Part shown: piece by piece, positions 38,839 to 47,703 of the stretch
Numbering within the stretch: position 1 is the first letter of the stretch
Layout of the letters: the number at the start of each line of letters is the position of its first letter
Assembly: GCA_949298825.1 (NCBI GenBank)
Contig: CASFYB010000005.1
Span: 30,755 to 94,754 of the forward strand
Direction of reading: 5' to 3'
Length of the DNA stretch: 64,000 nt
DNA from: an uncultured Helicobacter sp.
GTDB lineage: Bacteria > Campylobacterota > Campylobacteria > Campylobacterales > Helicobacteraceae
Made by a program: the position numbers and the translations under genes
The notes under the pieces: model-generated
Seen by the model: the letters and a program-made list of their open reading frames with translations, nothing else
Told to the model about the DNA's origin: nothing
Databases searched by the model: none

Positions 38839-39879
38839 ATGAAGCCTAGCATTAAAATAAATATTACAGATTGGTGGAATAAGGATTTTGAAAAAAATTA
38901 TTTCATCAAATTTCTTTCTAAAAAATACAATGTCATAAAAAGCGACAATCCAGACTTTCTACTATGTAGTGTTTTTGGCAACAATCACCTAAAATACAAT
39001 TGCATTAAAATTTTTTTCACAGGTGAAAACTTTAGTCCGGATTTCAATCTCTATGACTATGCGATAGGCTTTGATGCGATTGATTTTTTAGATCGATATT
39101 TGCGCTTCCCTCTTTTTATAATCTATGAAGAAGCTTTAAATCTGGCATTAAAAAAGCATCTCTTTGAAAATGAAGATGAGTTATTAAATCGTGGATTTTG
39201 CAGCTTTGTAGTAAGCAATGGTGGCGGAGCTAGAAAGAGAGAAGATTTTTTCAATGCTCTAAGCAAAAAAGAGTTTGTTGCCAGCGGTGGACGATACAAA
39301 AATAATATTGGTGCGCCAGTAGATTCCAAGCTAGATTTTCTTAAAGGCTATAAATTTAACATCGCTTTTGAAAACTCAAGCTCACCTGGCTATGTGACAG
39401 AAAAGCTCATTGAAGCGCTAGGCGCCAAGACTGTTCCTATATACTGGGGAGATCCACTTCTTAGTAATGCTAATTTTCTAGGGGGGGGGGGATATACTAA
39501 AGATTCCCTGCAATCTTTTCTCAATCCAAATTCCTTTATCAATCTCTCTGACTTTAGCAGCATAGATGAATGTATAGGCTATATCCAGCATATCCATCAA
39601 GATCCACAAGCCTACCTAAAAATATTGAGAGAAAAGGCCTTTAGTATTGATGCTAAAGCTTATTATGAAAAAAAGTTAGAAACTTTCTTTGATCATATCT
39701 TTGCTCAAAGAAAAGTATCAAAAATCTCACAAGGACAATTTAAGCTAGCTTATAAAAATAAGCAAAAAGAATATCAAAAACTTTCAGCCTCTAATAAAAA
39801 CAATACAGCTCTTACAAAAATATCATCCTTATTTATTAGAATCAAAAATAAAGTCAAAAATAAAATCAAAAAACCTTAA
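38839..39879 (+). CDS. Alpha-1,3-fucosyltransferase family 10 (GT10), phase-variable
   Basis: Enzymes of this family transfer fucose from GDP-fucose to N-acetylglucosamine or glucose, making Lewis-type antigens on Helicobacter LPS. The 346-residue product has the GT10 donor-site motif YKFNIAFENSSSPGYVTEKLIEALGAK at about residues 170-196, followed by VPIYWGDP and NPNSFINLSDF. Between those two, an 11-G tract (39481-39491) encodes four glycines in an insertion not seen in the H. pylori enzyme I recall. The C-terminus is basic (IRIKNKVKNKIKKP), probably membrane-associating, and the heptad repeats typical of H. pylori FutA/B are absent. The current tract length leaves the gene ON. The 3' end overlaps the convergent channel gene by four bases. 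Confidence 0.85.
   Translation: MKPSIKINITDWWNKDFEKNYFIKFLSKKYNVIKSDNPDFLLCSVFGNNHLKYNCIKIFFTGENFSPDFNLYDYAIGFDAIDFLDRYLRFPLFIIYEEALNLALKKHLFENEDELLNRGFCSFVVSNGGGARKREDFFNALSKKEFVASGGRYKNNIGAPVDSKLDFLKGYKFNIAFENSSSPGYVTEKLIEALGAKTVPIYWGDPLLSNANFLGGGGYTKDSLQSFLNPNSFINLSDFSSIDECIGYIQHIHQDPQAYLKILREKAFSIDAKAYYEKKLETFFDHIFAQRKVSKISQGQFKLAYKNKQKEYQKLSASNKNNTALTKISSLFIRIKNKVKNKIKKP
39481..39491 (+). repeat. Poly-G tract (G11) in the fucosyltransferase gene
   Basis: Eleven consecutive G within codons for residues 215-218. Such tracts mutate at high rate by slipped-strand mispairing. At G11 the frame is open for 346 residues. G12 gives a stop after 220 residues, and G10 gives a stop after about 241 residues, both removing the C-terminal third. 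Confidence 0.93.
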
Positions 39880-40514
39880 AAATCCCTTTTATCTTCATCT
39901 ATTTTAAAAACAGGCAATCCTAGCTTAAAATAAATCCCAGCAAGCCTTAGAGCTGTGGCACAAACTATTGCTATTAACATAGATTGATGCACACTCATTC
40001 CAAGATTTTTAACCAAGATAAAATACAATCCACTAGCCACAATAGAAGCGCTAGCATAAATCTCTTTTTGGAAAATTAGCGGTATTTCATTGCATAAAAT
40101 ATCTCGTAAAATCCCCCCAAAAACACCTGTAATCACCCCTCCACAAATAGCCAAAATCACACTATCATAAAGCTCCATAACAATGGCTGTACCTATCACG
40201 CTAAATACAGCTAGCCCAATGGCATCTAAGATCAAAAACACACTCTTAATCCTATCAATAATCTTTGGGATTCTAGTAGCAAGCAAGGCAGATATAATGA
40301 TCAATAAAATATATTCTGGATGGCGTATCCAAGTGGTAGGGTGATGGTTAAAAAGCACATCCCTTAAACTCCCCCCACCCAAAGCTGTAATAAGCGCGAT
40401 AAAAATCACGCCCATTAAGTCCATTTTATATCTACCTGCAGCAAGTGCACCAGTAATAGCTTCAACCACCAAACCTATGATAAAAAGTACAGCAATAAAT
40501 CCGCCCTGCTCCAC
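39876..40514 (-). CDS. TRIC/UPF0126-type membrane channel protein
   Basis: This 212-residue protein has seven hydrophobic helices and the internal repeat of the UPF0126 family: ITALGGGSLRDVLFN at about 42-56 and GVFGGILRDILCNE in the second half. Prokaryotic members are trimeric potassium/cation channels related to eukaryotic TRIC. Translation starts at GTG (40512-40514), with AGGAG six bases ahead. The overlapping ATG frame is unrelated. It converges on the fucosyltransferase gene with a four-base overlap. Confidence 0.83.
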   Translation of the reverse strand: MEQGGFIAVLFIIGLVVEAITGALAAGRYKMDLMGVIFIALITALGGGSLRDVLFNHHPTTWIRHPEYILLIIISALLATRIPKIIDRIKSVFLILDAIGLAVFSVIGTAIVMELYDSVILAICGGVITGVFGGILRDILCNEIPLIFQKEIYASASIVASGLYFILVKNLGMSVHQSMLIAIVCATALRLAGIYFKLGLPVFKIDEDKRDF

Positions 40515-40554
40515 ATAGCACTCCTATCTCTTACAATCTTTGGCAATTTTAATG

Positions 40555-40560
40555 TAAAAT
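40555..40560 (+). promoter_or_regulatory. Possible -10 box for gltX
   Basis: TGTAAAAT (extended -10-like, TAAAAT) lies about 35 bases before the gltX ATG in the divergent gap with the channel gene. Confidence 0.4.
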
Positions 40561-40595
40561 AAGTCAAATTTTCACATAAATTAAAAAGGTTTCTT

Positions 40596-41996
40596 ATGCA
40601 AAAAATCATCACTCGTTTTGCCCCAAGTCCAACAGGCCATCTACATATAGGGGGCTTGCGCACTGCGCTTTTTAATTATCTTTTTGCCAAAAAGCACAAG
40701 GGTGAATTTTTGCTTAGAATCGAAGATACCGACCTTGCACGCAATTCAGAAGAAGCCACACAAGCAATTTTAGAAGCCTTTAAATGGGTAGGGTTAAAAC
40801 ATGATAGAGAGATTGAATACCAATCAAAACGCTTTGATATCTACAAAAGCTACATTCAAAAACTTCTAGAATCTAATAAAGCCTATTACTGCTATATGAC
40901 CAAAGAAGAATTAGAAGAGCTGCGCAAAGAGCAAGAAGCCAAAAAGCAAACTCCTCGCTATGACAATCGCTATCGTGACTTTAATGGCACGCCACCTCAC
41001 AACTCACCCGTAGTCAGAATCAAAGCACCCCTAAAAGGCACAATTGAATTTCATGATGGCATCAAAGGAAAAATGCGATTTGATGCTAGTGAGGTTGATG
41101 ATTTTATCATCGCGCGTAGCGATGGTAGCCCTACTTACAACTTTGTAGTGGCAATTGATGATGCCCTAATGGGAGTAAGCCATATTATCCGTGGTGATGA
41201 CCATCTTAGCAATACGCCCAAACAAATTGTTATTTATAATGCACTAGATTTTAAAATACCTGAGTTTTTCCATGTGCCTATGATTTTAGGCAGCGATGGG
41301 GCTAAACTTAGCAAACGTCATGGGGCTTTAAGCGTCATGGAGTATAAAAATGCTGGCTACCTACCAGAATCTTTATTAAACTTTCTTGTAAGGCTTGGCT
41401 GGAGCTGTGGAGATGAAGAGATTTTTAGTCTCATAGAAATGATTGAAAAGTTTGATACCACTCATCTCTCCACCTCTCCTAGTCAATACAATAGCGAAAA
41501 GTTCCTTTGGCTTAATGCGCATTACATTAAAGCCTGTGAAGATTCTAGATTGAAGCAACTTTTATGCGAGCTAGACTTAGACCTTACCCCCATCCTCTCA
41601 AAACTCAATGAAACGCAACTGCAAACACTATTTAATGAAATTAAAACCAGAGTGCATACCCTACTTGAGGCCTGCAAAATGATCAAAGAAATTTTCCATC
41701 CTCAAGAAAATTTTGATGCCAAGCTTTTTGCCCAATTTGATTCCAGCTATAAAGCAATCTTAGATAACATTGAGGAGCAATTAATCTCTGCAGATCTCTC
41801 CAACCTAGATAAGATCAAAGACTTCTTACATATAAGTGCAGAGAATCTAGCCATCAAACCAAAAAACCTGATGCCTCTTTTACGCTTAGCACTGCTAAAA
41901 AAAGGTGGTGGGATTGGGGTAGCTGAAGCACTACTTATTCTTGGGAGTAAAGAAAGTACACATCGCATCAAAAAGCTAAAAACCAGCTTACAATAA
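40596..41996 (+). CDS. gltX: Glutamyl-tRNA synthetase
   Basis: This class I synthetase loads glutamate on tRNA-Glu. The 466-residue protein has the HIGH-type motif SPTGHLHIGGLR at about 11-22, RIEDTD in the catalytic core, and the KLSKRHG loop at about 238. Helicobacter species carry two GluRS genes, one of which preferentially charges tRNA-Gln for later amidation. The length and motifs here fit GltX1, but I cannot exclude GltX2 without comparison. An AAAGG ribosome binding site is present. Confidence 0.92.
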   Translation: MQKIITRFAPSPTGHLHIGGLRTALFNYLFAKKHKGEFLLRIEDTDLARNSEEATQAILEAFKWVGLKHDREIEYQSKRFDIYKSYIQKLLESNKAYYCYMTKEELEELRKEQEAKKQTPRYDNRYRDFNGTPPHNSPVVRIKAPLKGTIEFHDGIKGKMRFDASEVDDFIIARSDGSPTYNFVVAIDDALMGVSHIIRGDDHLSNTPKQIVIYNALDFKIPEFFHVPMILGSDGAKLSKRHGALSVMEYKNAGYLPESLLNFLVRLGWSCGDEEIFSLIEMIEKFDTTHLSTSPSQYNSEKFLWLNAHYIKACEDSRLKQLLCELDLDLTPILSKLNETQLQTLFNEIKTRVHTLLEACKMIKEIFHPQENFDAKLFAQFDSSYKAILDNIEEQLISADLSNLDKIKDFLHISAENLAIKPKNLMPLLRLALLKKGGGIGVAEALLILGSKESTHRIKKLKTSLQ

Positions 41997-42012
41997 ATTA
42001 ACCCTTTATAAC

Positions 42013-42018
42013 TATAAT
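42013..42018 (+). promoter_or_regulatory. -10 box for yceI
   Basis: TATAAT lies 29 bases before the yceI ATG, after the gltX stop. There is no clear -35. Confidence 0.5.
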
Positions 42019-42046
42019 CCCAAAATATTTCAAAAAAGGATAAAAG

Positions 42047-42604
42047 ATGAAAAAACTTATGTTTTCTGCTTTGGCACTTACCACACTTTTTGGTCTAGCT
42101 CAGGCTAAACCTTATACAATCGATATGGCTCACTCAAGTGTTGGCTTTGATGTCAAGCACTTAAGTCTAAGCAAAGTAACTGGAGGATTCAATAACTTTG
42201 ATGGCAAGATAGATATTGATCCTAAAACAAAAAAAATAAACTCTCTTGAAGGCTCTGTGCAGACTAGCAGTATTGATACTAAGAATCAAAAAAGAGAAGA
42301 TCATCTCAACGCTCCTGATTTTTTTGATTCCAAAAAATTTCCTGATGGCAAGTTTGTCATGACAAAGCATGAGGGCAATAAAATCTATGGTAATCTTACT
42401 CTACGCGGTGTTACCAAGCCTGTTGTTTGGGATGTAGAAGTCAATGGTCCTGGTACCAACCCAATGACTAAACAAGAATTTATGGCAATTGAGATCACAG
42501 GTAAAGTCAATAGAAAAGATTTTGATATTGGAAAAAGCTTTGGCGATATGGTATTAAGCGATTTAGTAAATATCAATATCCAACTAGAAGTTTATGCAAA
42601 ATAG
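42047..42604 (+). CDS. YceI-family periplasmic lipid-binding protein
   Basis: YceI proteins are secreted lipocalin-like barrels that bind isoprenoid or fatty-acid type lipids. The 185-residue product starts with a signal peptide (MKKLMFSALALTTLFGLAQA, about 1-20). It contains the family signature YTIDMAHSSVGFDVKHL and the conserved GNLTLRGVTKPV strand. The AAAAGGA ribosome binding site and a nearby -10 box suggest its own promoter. It shares its last 11 bases with the next gene. Confidence 0.9.
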   Translation: MKKLMFSALALTTLFGLAQAKPYTIDMAHSSVGFDVKHLSLSKVTGGFNNFDGKIDIDPKTKKINSLEGSVQTSSIDTKNQKREDHLNAPDFFDSKKFPDGKFVMTKHEGNKIYGNLTLRGVTKPVVWDVEVNGPGTNPMTKQEFMAIEITGKVNRKDFDIGKSFGDMVLSDLVNINIQLEVYAK

Positions 42605-43778
42605 TTTTATAAAATTTGCCGCCACATTTTTGTGGTGTGCTTCCCCTATCTTAGCTCAAAATTTATCCCCATCAGATTCCACCAAACAACCATCTGAAGA
42701 GATTCTAACAACCTCCTCCACATATCCATCCAAACCATATTCCTTTATTTATGGATTTGATTTTGACTTTTTACTAGACAATCTTGAGGAATCTCAAATC
42801 TATCACTGGCCTACTCGCACGCTCTTTTCAGCTGCCCTGCACCCAGAGATAGGCTTTAGTTTTTATAATCAGAATCTAAAGGCTGGTATTTATACCATTC
42901 TTGATATGGGCCATCAAAATCTCCTCTTTAATTCACCCAACAATTTAAGCCTCACATTAAGCTATGATTTTTCTTACAAGGGTCTAAGGGGTGTATTTGG
43001 TATTTTCCCTCGTTCAGAGTGGATCGGACACTATAGCAATCTTTTTTATCGCAAAGACTATCTATATTACCATCCCCTAAGTAGTGGCATTATGTTCCAA
43101 TATCAAAACCCTCATCTAAAAGCTGAAATCATGGCTGATTGGACAGGAGGCAGCCTTGCAAAAGGTTTTGATGAGTTTGATATCCAAGGCTTTGTAGAAA
43201 AAAGCTTTTTTGAGCGAGCCTTGTATTTTGGTGCTTCAGCACTTTTATATCACTTTTTAAATCCAGAGTTTCTAAGCGCTGATCATGCATACTATCTTAA
43301 CTCTCCTGATACCTATCTGCTGGATCGATTCTACTATCAGATTTTCTTAGGGACTGATCTAAAGGCCATGGTGCCTATGCTAAATAAACTGCAATTTGAA
43401 ATTAGCAATCTCTCTTCACTAGAGCGCAAACGCACGCATTCTCATGGTAATGAAAGATTCGCAAACCTTCAAGGTTTTGAGTTTAGAAGCAATATAGAAT
43501 ACAAAGGATTTGGTATTGATAATTCACTTTATATAGGTGCATCACAGTATAAATATTTCTCTAGCTATGGCCAAAATTTTTATACAGGTCTACCCTTTTA
43601 TCAAAGCAATTTATATGACCGAGCAGAGTTCTACTATGAGTATAAAAATGACTATATTACGGGTAGATTCTCTGTTATCTTTCACTTTATGCAAAATGGA
43701 GTTAGCAACCAAGAAATGCTTACTCTAAGTCTAGATACTCACAAACTTTTTAAAAAGCTAGCCCAGCAATCTCGCTAG
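42594..43778 (+). CDS. Probable outer-membrane beta-barrel protein, function unknown
   Basis: This 394-residue protein has an N-terminal signal peptide (about 1-22, ending CASPILAQ), a short low-complexity linker, then many alternating aromatic strands and a tyrosine-rich C-terminal half. This is consistent with a beta barrel, though I cannot count strands reliably. Its ATG lies inside the end of yceI, so the two are probably co-translated. I recognise no family or enzyme motif. Possibilities include a porin or an adhesin. It ends four bases inside the convergent downstream gene. Confidence 0.65.
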   Translation: MQNSFIKFAATFLWCASPILAQNLSPSDSTKQPSEEILTTSSTYPSKPYSFIYGFDFDFLLDNLEESQIYHWPTRTLFSAALHPEIGFSFYNQNLKAGIYTILDMGHQNLLFNSPNNLSLTLSYDFSYKGLRGVFGIFPRSEWIGHYSNLFYRKDYLYYHPLSSGIMFQYQNPHLKAEIMADWTGGSLAKGFDEFDIQGFVEKSFFERALYFGASALLYHFLNPEFLSADHAYYLNSPDTYLLDRFYYQIFLGTDLKAMVPMLNKLQFEISNLSSLERKRTHSHGNERFANLQGFEFRSNIEYKGFGIDNSLYIGASQYKYFSSYGQNFYTGLPFYQSNLYDRAEFYYEYKNDYITGRFSVIFHFMQNGVSNQEMLTLSLDTHKLFKKLAQQSR

Positions 43779-44824
43779 GCCTTTAGCAATAAAAACTCTT
43801 GTGCAGCTACCTTATCATAAGGAGCGACCTTCAAGATCTCATCACCCACGCGCACTTCATATTCTTCTTGCATATTGCTTTTACCATAGCCAAGTGTCAA
43901 GCGTGCTGCCAGGATCTTATCCTCCCTGCTAGCATCCTTCTCTACCAGCCCGATAGGTCCTACACAATCTATAAGTTCGATTTTATCCATCATTGGATTT
44001 GGGGTATTTAGCTTTTCATTTTCCTCAGCATTGCGTGCTATTACGCATCTTGCTCCATTACTTAGCACCATATAACGTCCTACTTTTACCATCGCACTAT
44101 CTTCTAGGATCATCTTTCTATGCGAGCTTAGATCTTTAAGCTTGAGCGCGACAGATGTATTAGTTAGTAGGCATCCCCCTCCTGGCTTCTCATAATATTT
44201 CCAGCCAAAATCCTCTGCCATCTTAAGCTGTCTAGTGCGTCCACGACCTGAAATATCAAGCAATCTTTCTCTATCTACCCATCCCATTTTTTCCATAAAG
44301 CTTGGCTCTAAAAGTTTGGCACACATTGGGCGTAAGATAAGCTCATCTAATGTTTTTGGCTTATTGGGATTACTACCATCTAGATCCAAAAGATGTGCGA
44401 ATTTATCTGCACGTCCAGCCTCTCTAATGAGCTTTTTGACTTGATCTAGCGCTTCCCTTCTCTGGGATTTAGGACGCTGCCCTAAAACCTCCCCGCTAAT
44501 CACAAAATCAGCCTTGAGTTCTAAAAGCTTATTAAATGCTTGAATAAACATATTAGCATGACAATCAATGCAAGGGTTAAAATATTTACCATAACCATAT
44601 TTTGGAGTAAACAATACATCGTTAAAAAATTGTTGACGGATATCACAAATTACAAGCTCTACTCCAATCTGACCTGTGGCATTGAGCAAATATTCTCTTT
44701 TATCATAATTACCACCAAAGCCAATATTAAAATGCAATGCCACCACTTCAATACCTTGATCTTTAAGTAGCTTCATTGAGATTAAGCTATCTAGTCCACC
44801 GCTAAAAAGTGCTAATGCTTTCAT
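43775..44824 (-). CDS. PP-loop ATPase with possible RNA thiolation activity, C-terminal NFACT-like domain
   Basis: The 349-residue protein begins with the PP-loop ATP-pyrophosphatase motif LFSGGLDSLIS (about 6-16). A Cys pair in NPCIDCH (Cys85, Cys88) and a further Cys in GGGCLLT resemble ThiI/MnmA/TtcA enzymes that adenylate and thiolate tRNA. The C-terminal segment VGRYMVLSNGARCVIARNAEENEKL recalls the NFACT-R (DUF814) RNA-binding domain. Target RNA position is unknown. It starts within the last 23 bases of dnaG, as its counterpart next to dnaG does in H. pylori. Most annotations call it a hypothetical MnmA/TRMU-related protein. Confidence 0.75.
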   Translation of the reverse strand: MKALALFSGGLDSLISMKLLKDQGIEVVALHFNIGFGGNYDKREYLLNATGQIGVELVICDIRQQFFNDVLFTPKYGYGKYFNPCIDCHANMFIQAFNKLLELKADFVISGEVLGQRPKSQRREALDQVKKLIREAGRADKFAHLLDLDGSNPNKPKTLDELILRPMCAKLLEPSFMEKMGWVDRERLLDISGRGRTRQLKMAEDFGWKYYEKPGGGCLLTNTSVALKLKDLSSHRKMILEDSAMVKVGRYMVLSNGARCVIARNAEENEKLNTPNPMMDKIELIDCVGPIGLVEKDASREDKILAARLTLGYGKSNMQEEYEVRVGDEILKVAPYDKVAAQEFLLLKA

Positions 44825-46478
44825 AGGGAATAAGCTCTCCTTGTTTTAATTTTAAAATATTATTTTTTATTGCTTTTATCCTGGTGCTTTTCTGCATAAA
44901 GGATAGGCTACTATCCTTCTGTATAGAATCCAATAAGCCATAATTGTATCGCAAGATCAGTAACGCCAGCTCCTTTGTAAACCTTTGCATCTTGACTTCC
45001 TTATCATCATTAGGAATCATAACTTGAGGATTATTCAAAATCGCTGTAAGACTAGGATGAGTAAACTCACCCCTCAAAAGTGCATCAAAACCATCTCTAT
45101 ACTCAAAAAAAACACCGCCATCTATATAATCTAGCGCCACATCAAGCAGACTATCATCCTCTAATATATAAGCTAGAATCAAAGCTTCATTACTAGTATT
45201 AGGGATATTAGAAACAGTGCTTTGGATCTTTTGAGCCTTATTATTTTTCACGCCTATAAAGGTTGGGTTGATATCTAAAAGCTGTGCTATTAAAGCCCGA
45301 TAAGAATCCTGCAAAATAGGGCTTAAAGTATGCAGAAATTTCAAACTTTCATTTAGTGCTTTTTCTTTTTGCAATGGATTTTTTAAATCATATTCACCAA
45401 TGATATGACGTAATACAAATTCAATAAATGCCATAGGCTTGCTAAACTTTTCATCAAGCTCAGCAAGACGGTTTTGTGCTACCATATCTGCAGGGTCTAA
45501 TCCATTTTCAAATAAAACCACCCCACCCTCTTTTTGCGCTAAGATCTGGCTTGCTCTAAAGGCAGCCTTGATACCAGCCTTATCCCCATCATAGCTTAAA
45601 ATCACATAAGGATCACCCTTTGAGATTAGGGGGATATGCTCTGTGGTTAAGGCTGTACCAAGCGTAGCCACAGCACATTTAAATCCAGCTTGATGCAACA
45701 TTATCACATCAAGATAGCCTTCTGTAATGATAATTTTACCTTCACGATAGATATGCTCTTTGGCTAAATGATAGCCATATAAAAGTTTTGATTTATTAAA
45801 AAAAGGGCTTTGGGGCGAGTTGATATATTTGGCCATATCATCTCTTAAAGTACGACCACCAAAGCCTACTGGCTTAGCATTCACCCCATAGATAGGAAAC
45901 ATAATCCTATCTTGAAAACGTGCATAATACCTCCCCTGATCATAGCCCAAAATAGCAAGCTCTACAAGCTTATTTTTATCTATATGATTACGATCACAAA
46001 AGCTCAAATTTTCCACATTGCCTGGACAATATCCCAATTTAAATCTATCAATAGAATCTTGACTGACCCCACGGCCATGTAGATATTCTATTAAGGATCG
46101 ATTTTCTAAAAGCTTATTATGATAGAAATTAATCATCTCATCAAAGGCATGTTGATTCTCGTTTTTTTTACGATGCGAGGCTACATCTTCATATTCTAGC
46201 TCAAACCCACTTATCTCAGCTAAACGCTCAATCGCTCCGATAAAATCAAGCTTTTCATACTCCATGATAAAAGTAATACTATCCCCGCCAGCACCACAAC
46301 CATAACAATGATAAACATTTTTTACTGGATTTACCATAAAGCTTGGTGTTTTTTCTGCATGGAAAGGACAACAGGCTGAATAATGGCTGCCAGCCTTTTT
46401 CAAATCAATATAGCCACCAATAATATCAACAATATCAAGACGCATCTTTAATGCTTCAATTGATGAAGACTTAATCAT
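44802..46478 (-). CDS. dnaG: DNA primase DnaG
   Basis: DnaG makes the RNA primers for replication. The 558-residue protein has an N-terminal CHC2 zinc finger (Cys37, His40, Cys58, Cys61). The TOPRIM core has IITEGYLDVIMLHQAG and SYDGDKAG, and the C-terminal helicase-binding region is divergent. It follows the aminofutalosine deaminase by four bases. Confidence 0.95.
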   Translation of the reverse strand: MIKSSSIEALKMRLDIVDIIGGYIDLKKAGSHYSACCPFHAEKTPSFMVNPVKNVYHCYGCGAGGDSITFIMEYEKLDFIGAIERLAEISGFELEYEDVASHRKKNENQHAFDEMINFYHNKLLENRSLIEYLHGRGVSQDSIDRFKLGYCPGNVENLSFCDRNHIDKNKLVELAILGYDQGRYYARFQDRIMFPIYGVNAKPVGFGGRTLRDDMAKYINSPQSPFFNKSKLLYGYHLAKEHIYREGKIIITEGYLDVIMLHQAGFKCAVATLGTALTTEHIPLISKGDPYVILSYDGDKAGIKAAFRASQILAQKEGGVVLFENGLDPADMVAQNRLAELDEKFSKPMAFIEFVLRHIIGEYDLKNPLQKEKALNESLKFLHTLSPILQDSYRALIAQLLDINPTFIGVKNNKAQKIQSTVSNIPNTSNEALILAYILEDDSLLDVALDYIDGGVFFEYRDGFDALLRGEFTHPSLTAILNNPQVMIPNDDKEVKMQRFTKELALLILRYNYGLLDSIQKDSSLSFMQKSTRIKAIKNNILKLKQGELIPYESISTF

Positions 46479-46482
46479 TGCC

Positions 46483-47703
46483 CTACCTTAAGATATTAAT
46501 GCCATCAATATACACCGCCTCTGCCTCTTTGGCATGAAGCAAAAATCCTAGGGCTTCTTGATTCTCTTGCAAGATGCCATTTATTCTAAAAATACTAAAA
46601 TCAGCATTCATACCCTCTTTTAGCACCCCGCTATCAAAGCCAAGAGCAAGAGCACCCTCTCTAGTTGCCATAGCCAAAATATCCTTAGCAAAAAGCGCAC
46701 AATCATAATTAGCATAACCAAAAAGCATCATACGTAATTCATCTAAATAATTTAAATTAATATTAGAACTCTTGCCATCAGTGGCAATTGCAAGATTATT
46801 TAATCCAACAGATTCTATATCCAAAAGGCGATTATTTAAAAGACGATTACTCCTTGGACAAGTGATGATCTTCCCACTCTCACACATCTTTTTCCATTCA
46901 CTATCCTTAGCTGCCAATGTATGGACAAAAAGAGTATCAAGCCCGCTAAAAAGCTCTAAAAACTCATCAATACTATATAAGGCACGAGGATTATCAACCC
47001 CCAATGTCTTTTGATAAAATTGTTTAAACCACCCACTCTCGCTCTCTAGCCACTCTCGCTCAAACTCTGATTCTAAAAAATGCACAGAGGTAGGCAGATT
47101 AGAATCCCTAGCTAGCTTTAAAAGCTTTTTAGCCAAAACATAATGGACAGAGTAAGGAGAGTGAATAGCCAAACCCGGCCTAAAGCGAGGACTTTTATAC
47201 TGCATAGAATCATCAATTCGCTTTAAAATATGGCTATATAAAAAATCTATAGCACTTGGATTAGACCCAATAGCCTCATTAAAATAAACCACCTTTAGCT
47301 GACTTTGAGCTAATAGCTCCAAATCATCCCCATAGCTAGAGATCGCTCCAACCATCCCTACACCACTTCTTATCTGCTCACTTATGCCCTCTTTTATAGC
47401 CTGGGTAGAGTGAGCTAAAACATCATCACGCTTAGCCATCACACTATCTAGCCATCTATCAAAGCCACCATAAGCAAAGCTTGTCTCATTGGCGCTAAAT
47501 TCAAAGTGGATATGAGGGTTAGCAAAGGTAGGCAGGATAACACCACCTTCATAAAAATGAGCTTCTGCATCCAAATGCGTCTGCCTTAAAGTCTCATAAT
47601 CCCCAATAGCCCTAATCTTAGAATCAAAAAGCAAACCAGCATTTTTTAAAATCACAAATTCCTTATCACATAAGAAAATACAGCTAGCACCAATTATTTG
47701 CAT
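46483..47703 (-). CDS. mqnX: Aminofutalosine deaminase (menaquinone synthesis)
   Basis: This amidohydrolase deaminates 6-amino-6-deoxyfutalosine to futalosine in the alternative menaquinone pathway of Helicobacter and Campylobacter. The 406-residue protein has the metal-binding HxH in FANPHIHFEFS, a His in SVHFLESEFE, and the terminal Asp in NLAIATDGKSSNIN. It belongs to the ATZ/TRZ family, so a chlorohydrolase label would be generic. Its start overlaps the mscS stop by ten bases. Confidence 0.87.
   Translation of the reverse strand: MQIIGASCIFLCDKEFVILKNAGLLFDSKIRAIGDYETLRQTHLDAEAHFYEGGVILPTFANPHIHFEFSANETSFAYGGFDRWLDSVMAKRDDVLAHSTQAIKEGISEQIRSGVGMVGAISSYGDDLELLAQSQLKVVYFNEAIGSNPSAIDFLYSHILKRIDDSMQYKSPRFRPGLAIHSPYSVHYVLAKKLLKLARDSNLPTSVHFLESEFEREWLESESGWFKQFYQKTLGVDNPRALYSIDEFLELFSGLDTLFVHTLAAKDSEWKKMCESGKIITCPRSNRLLNNRLLDIESVGLNNLAIATDGKSSNINLNYLDELRMMLFGYANYDCALFAKDILAMATREGALALGFDSGVLKEGMNADFSIFRINGILQENQEALGFLLHAKEAEAVYIDGINILR

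Noticed and set aside
40475..40663. Minus-strand frame of 62 codons upstream of the TRIC gene
   Set aside because: It overlaps both the gltX start and the true GTG-initiated channel gene and has no supporting motif.
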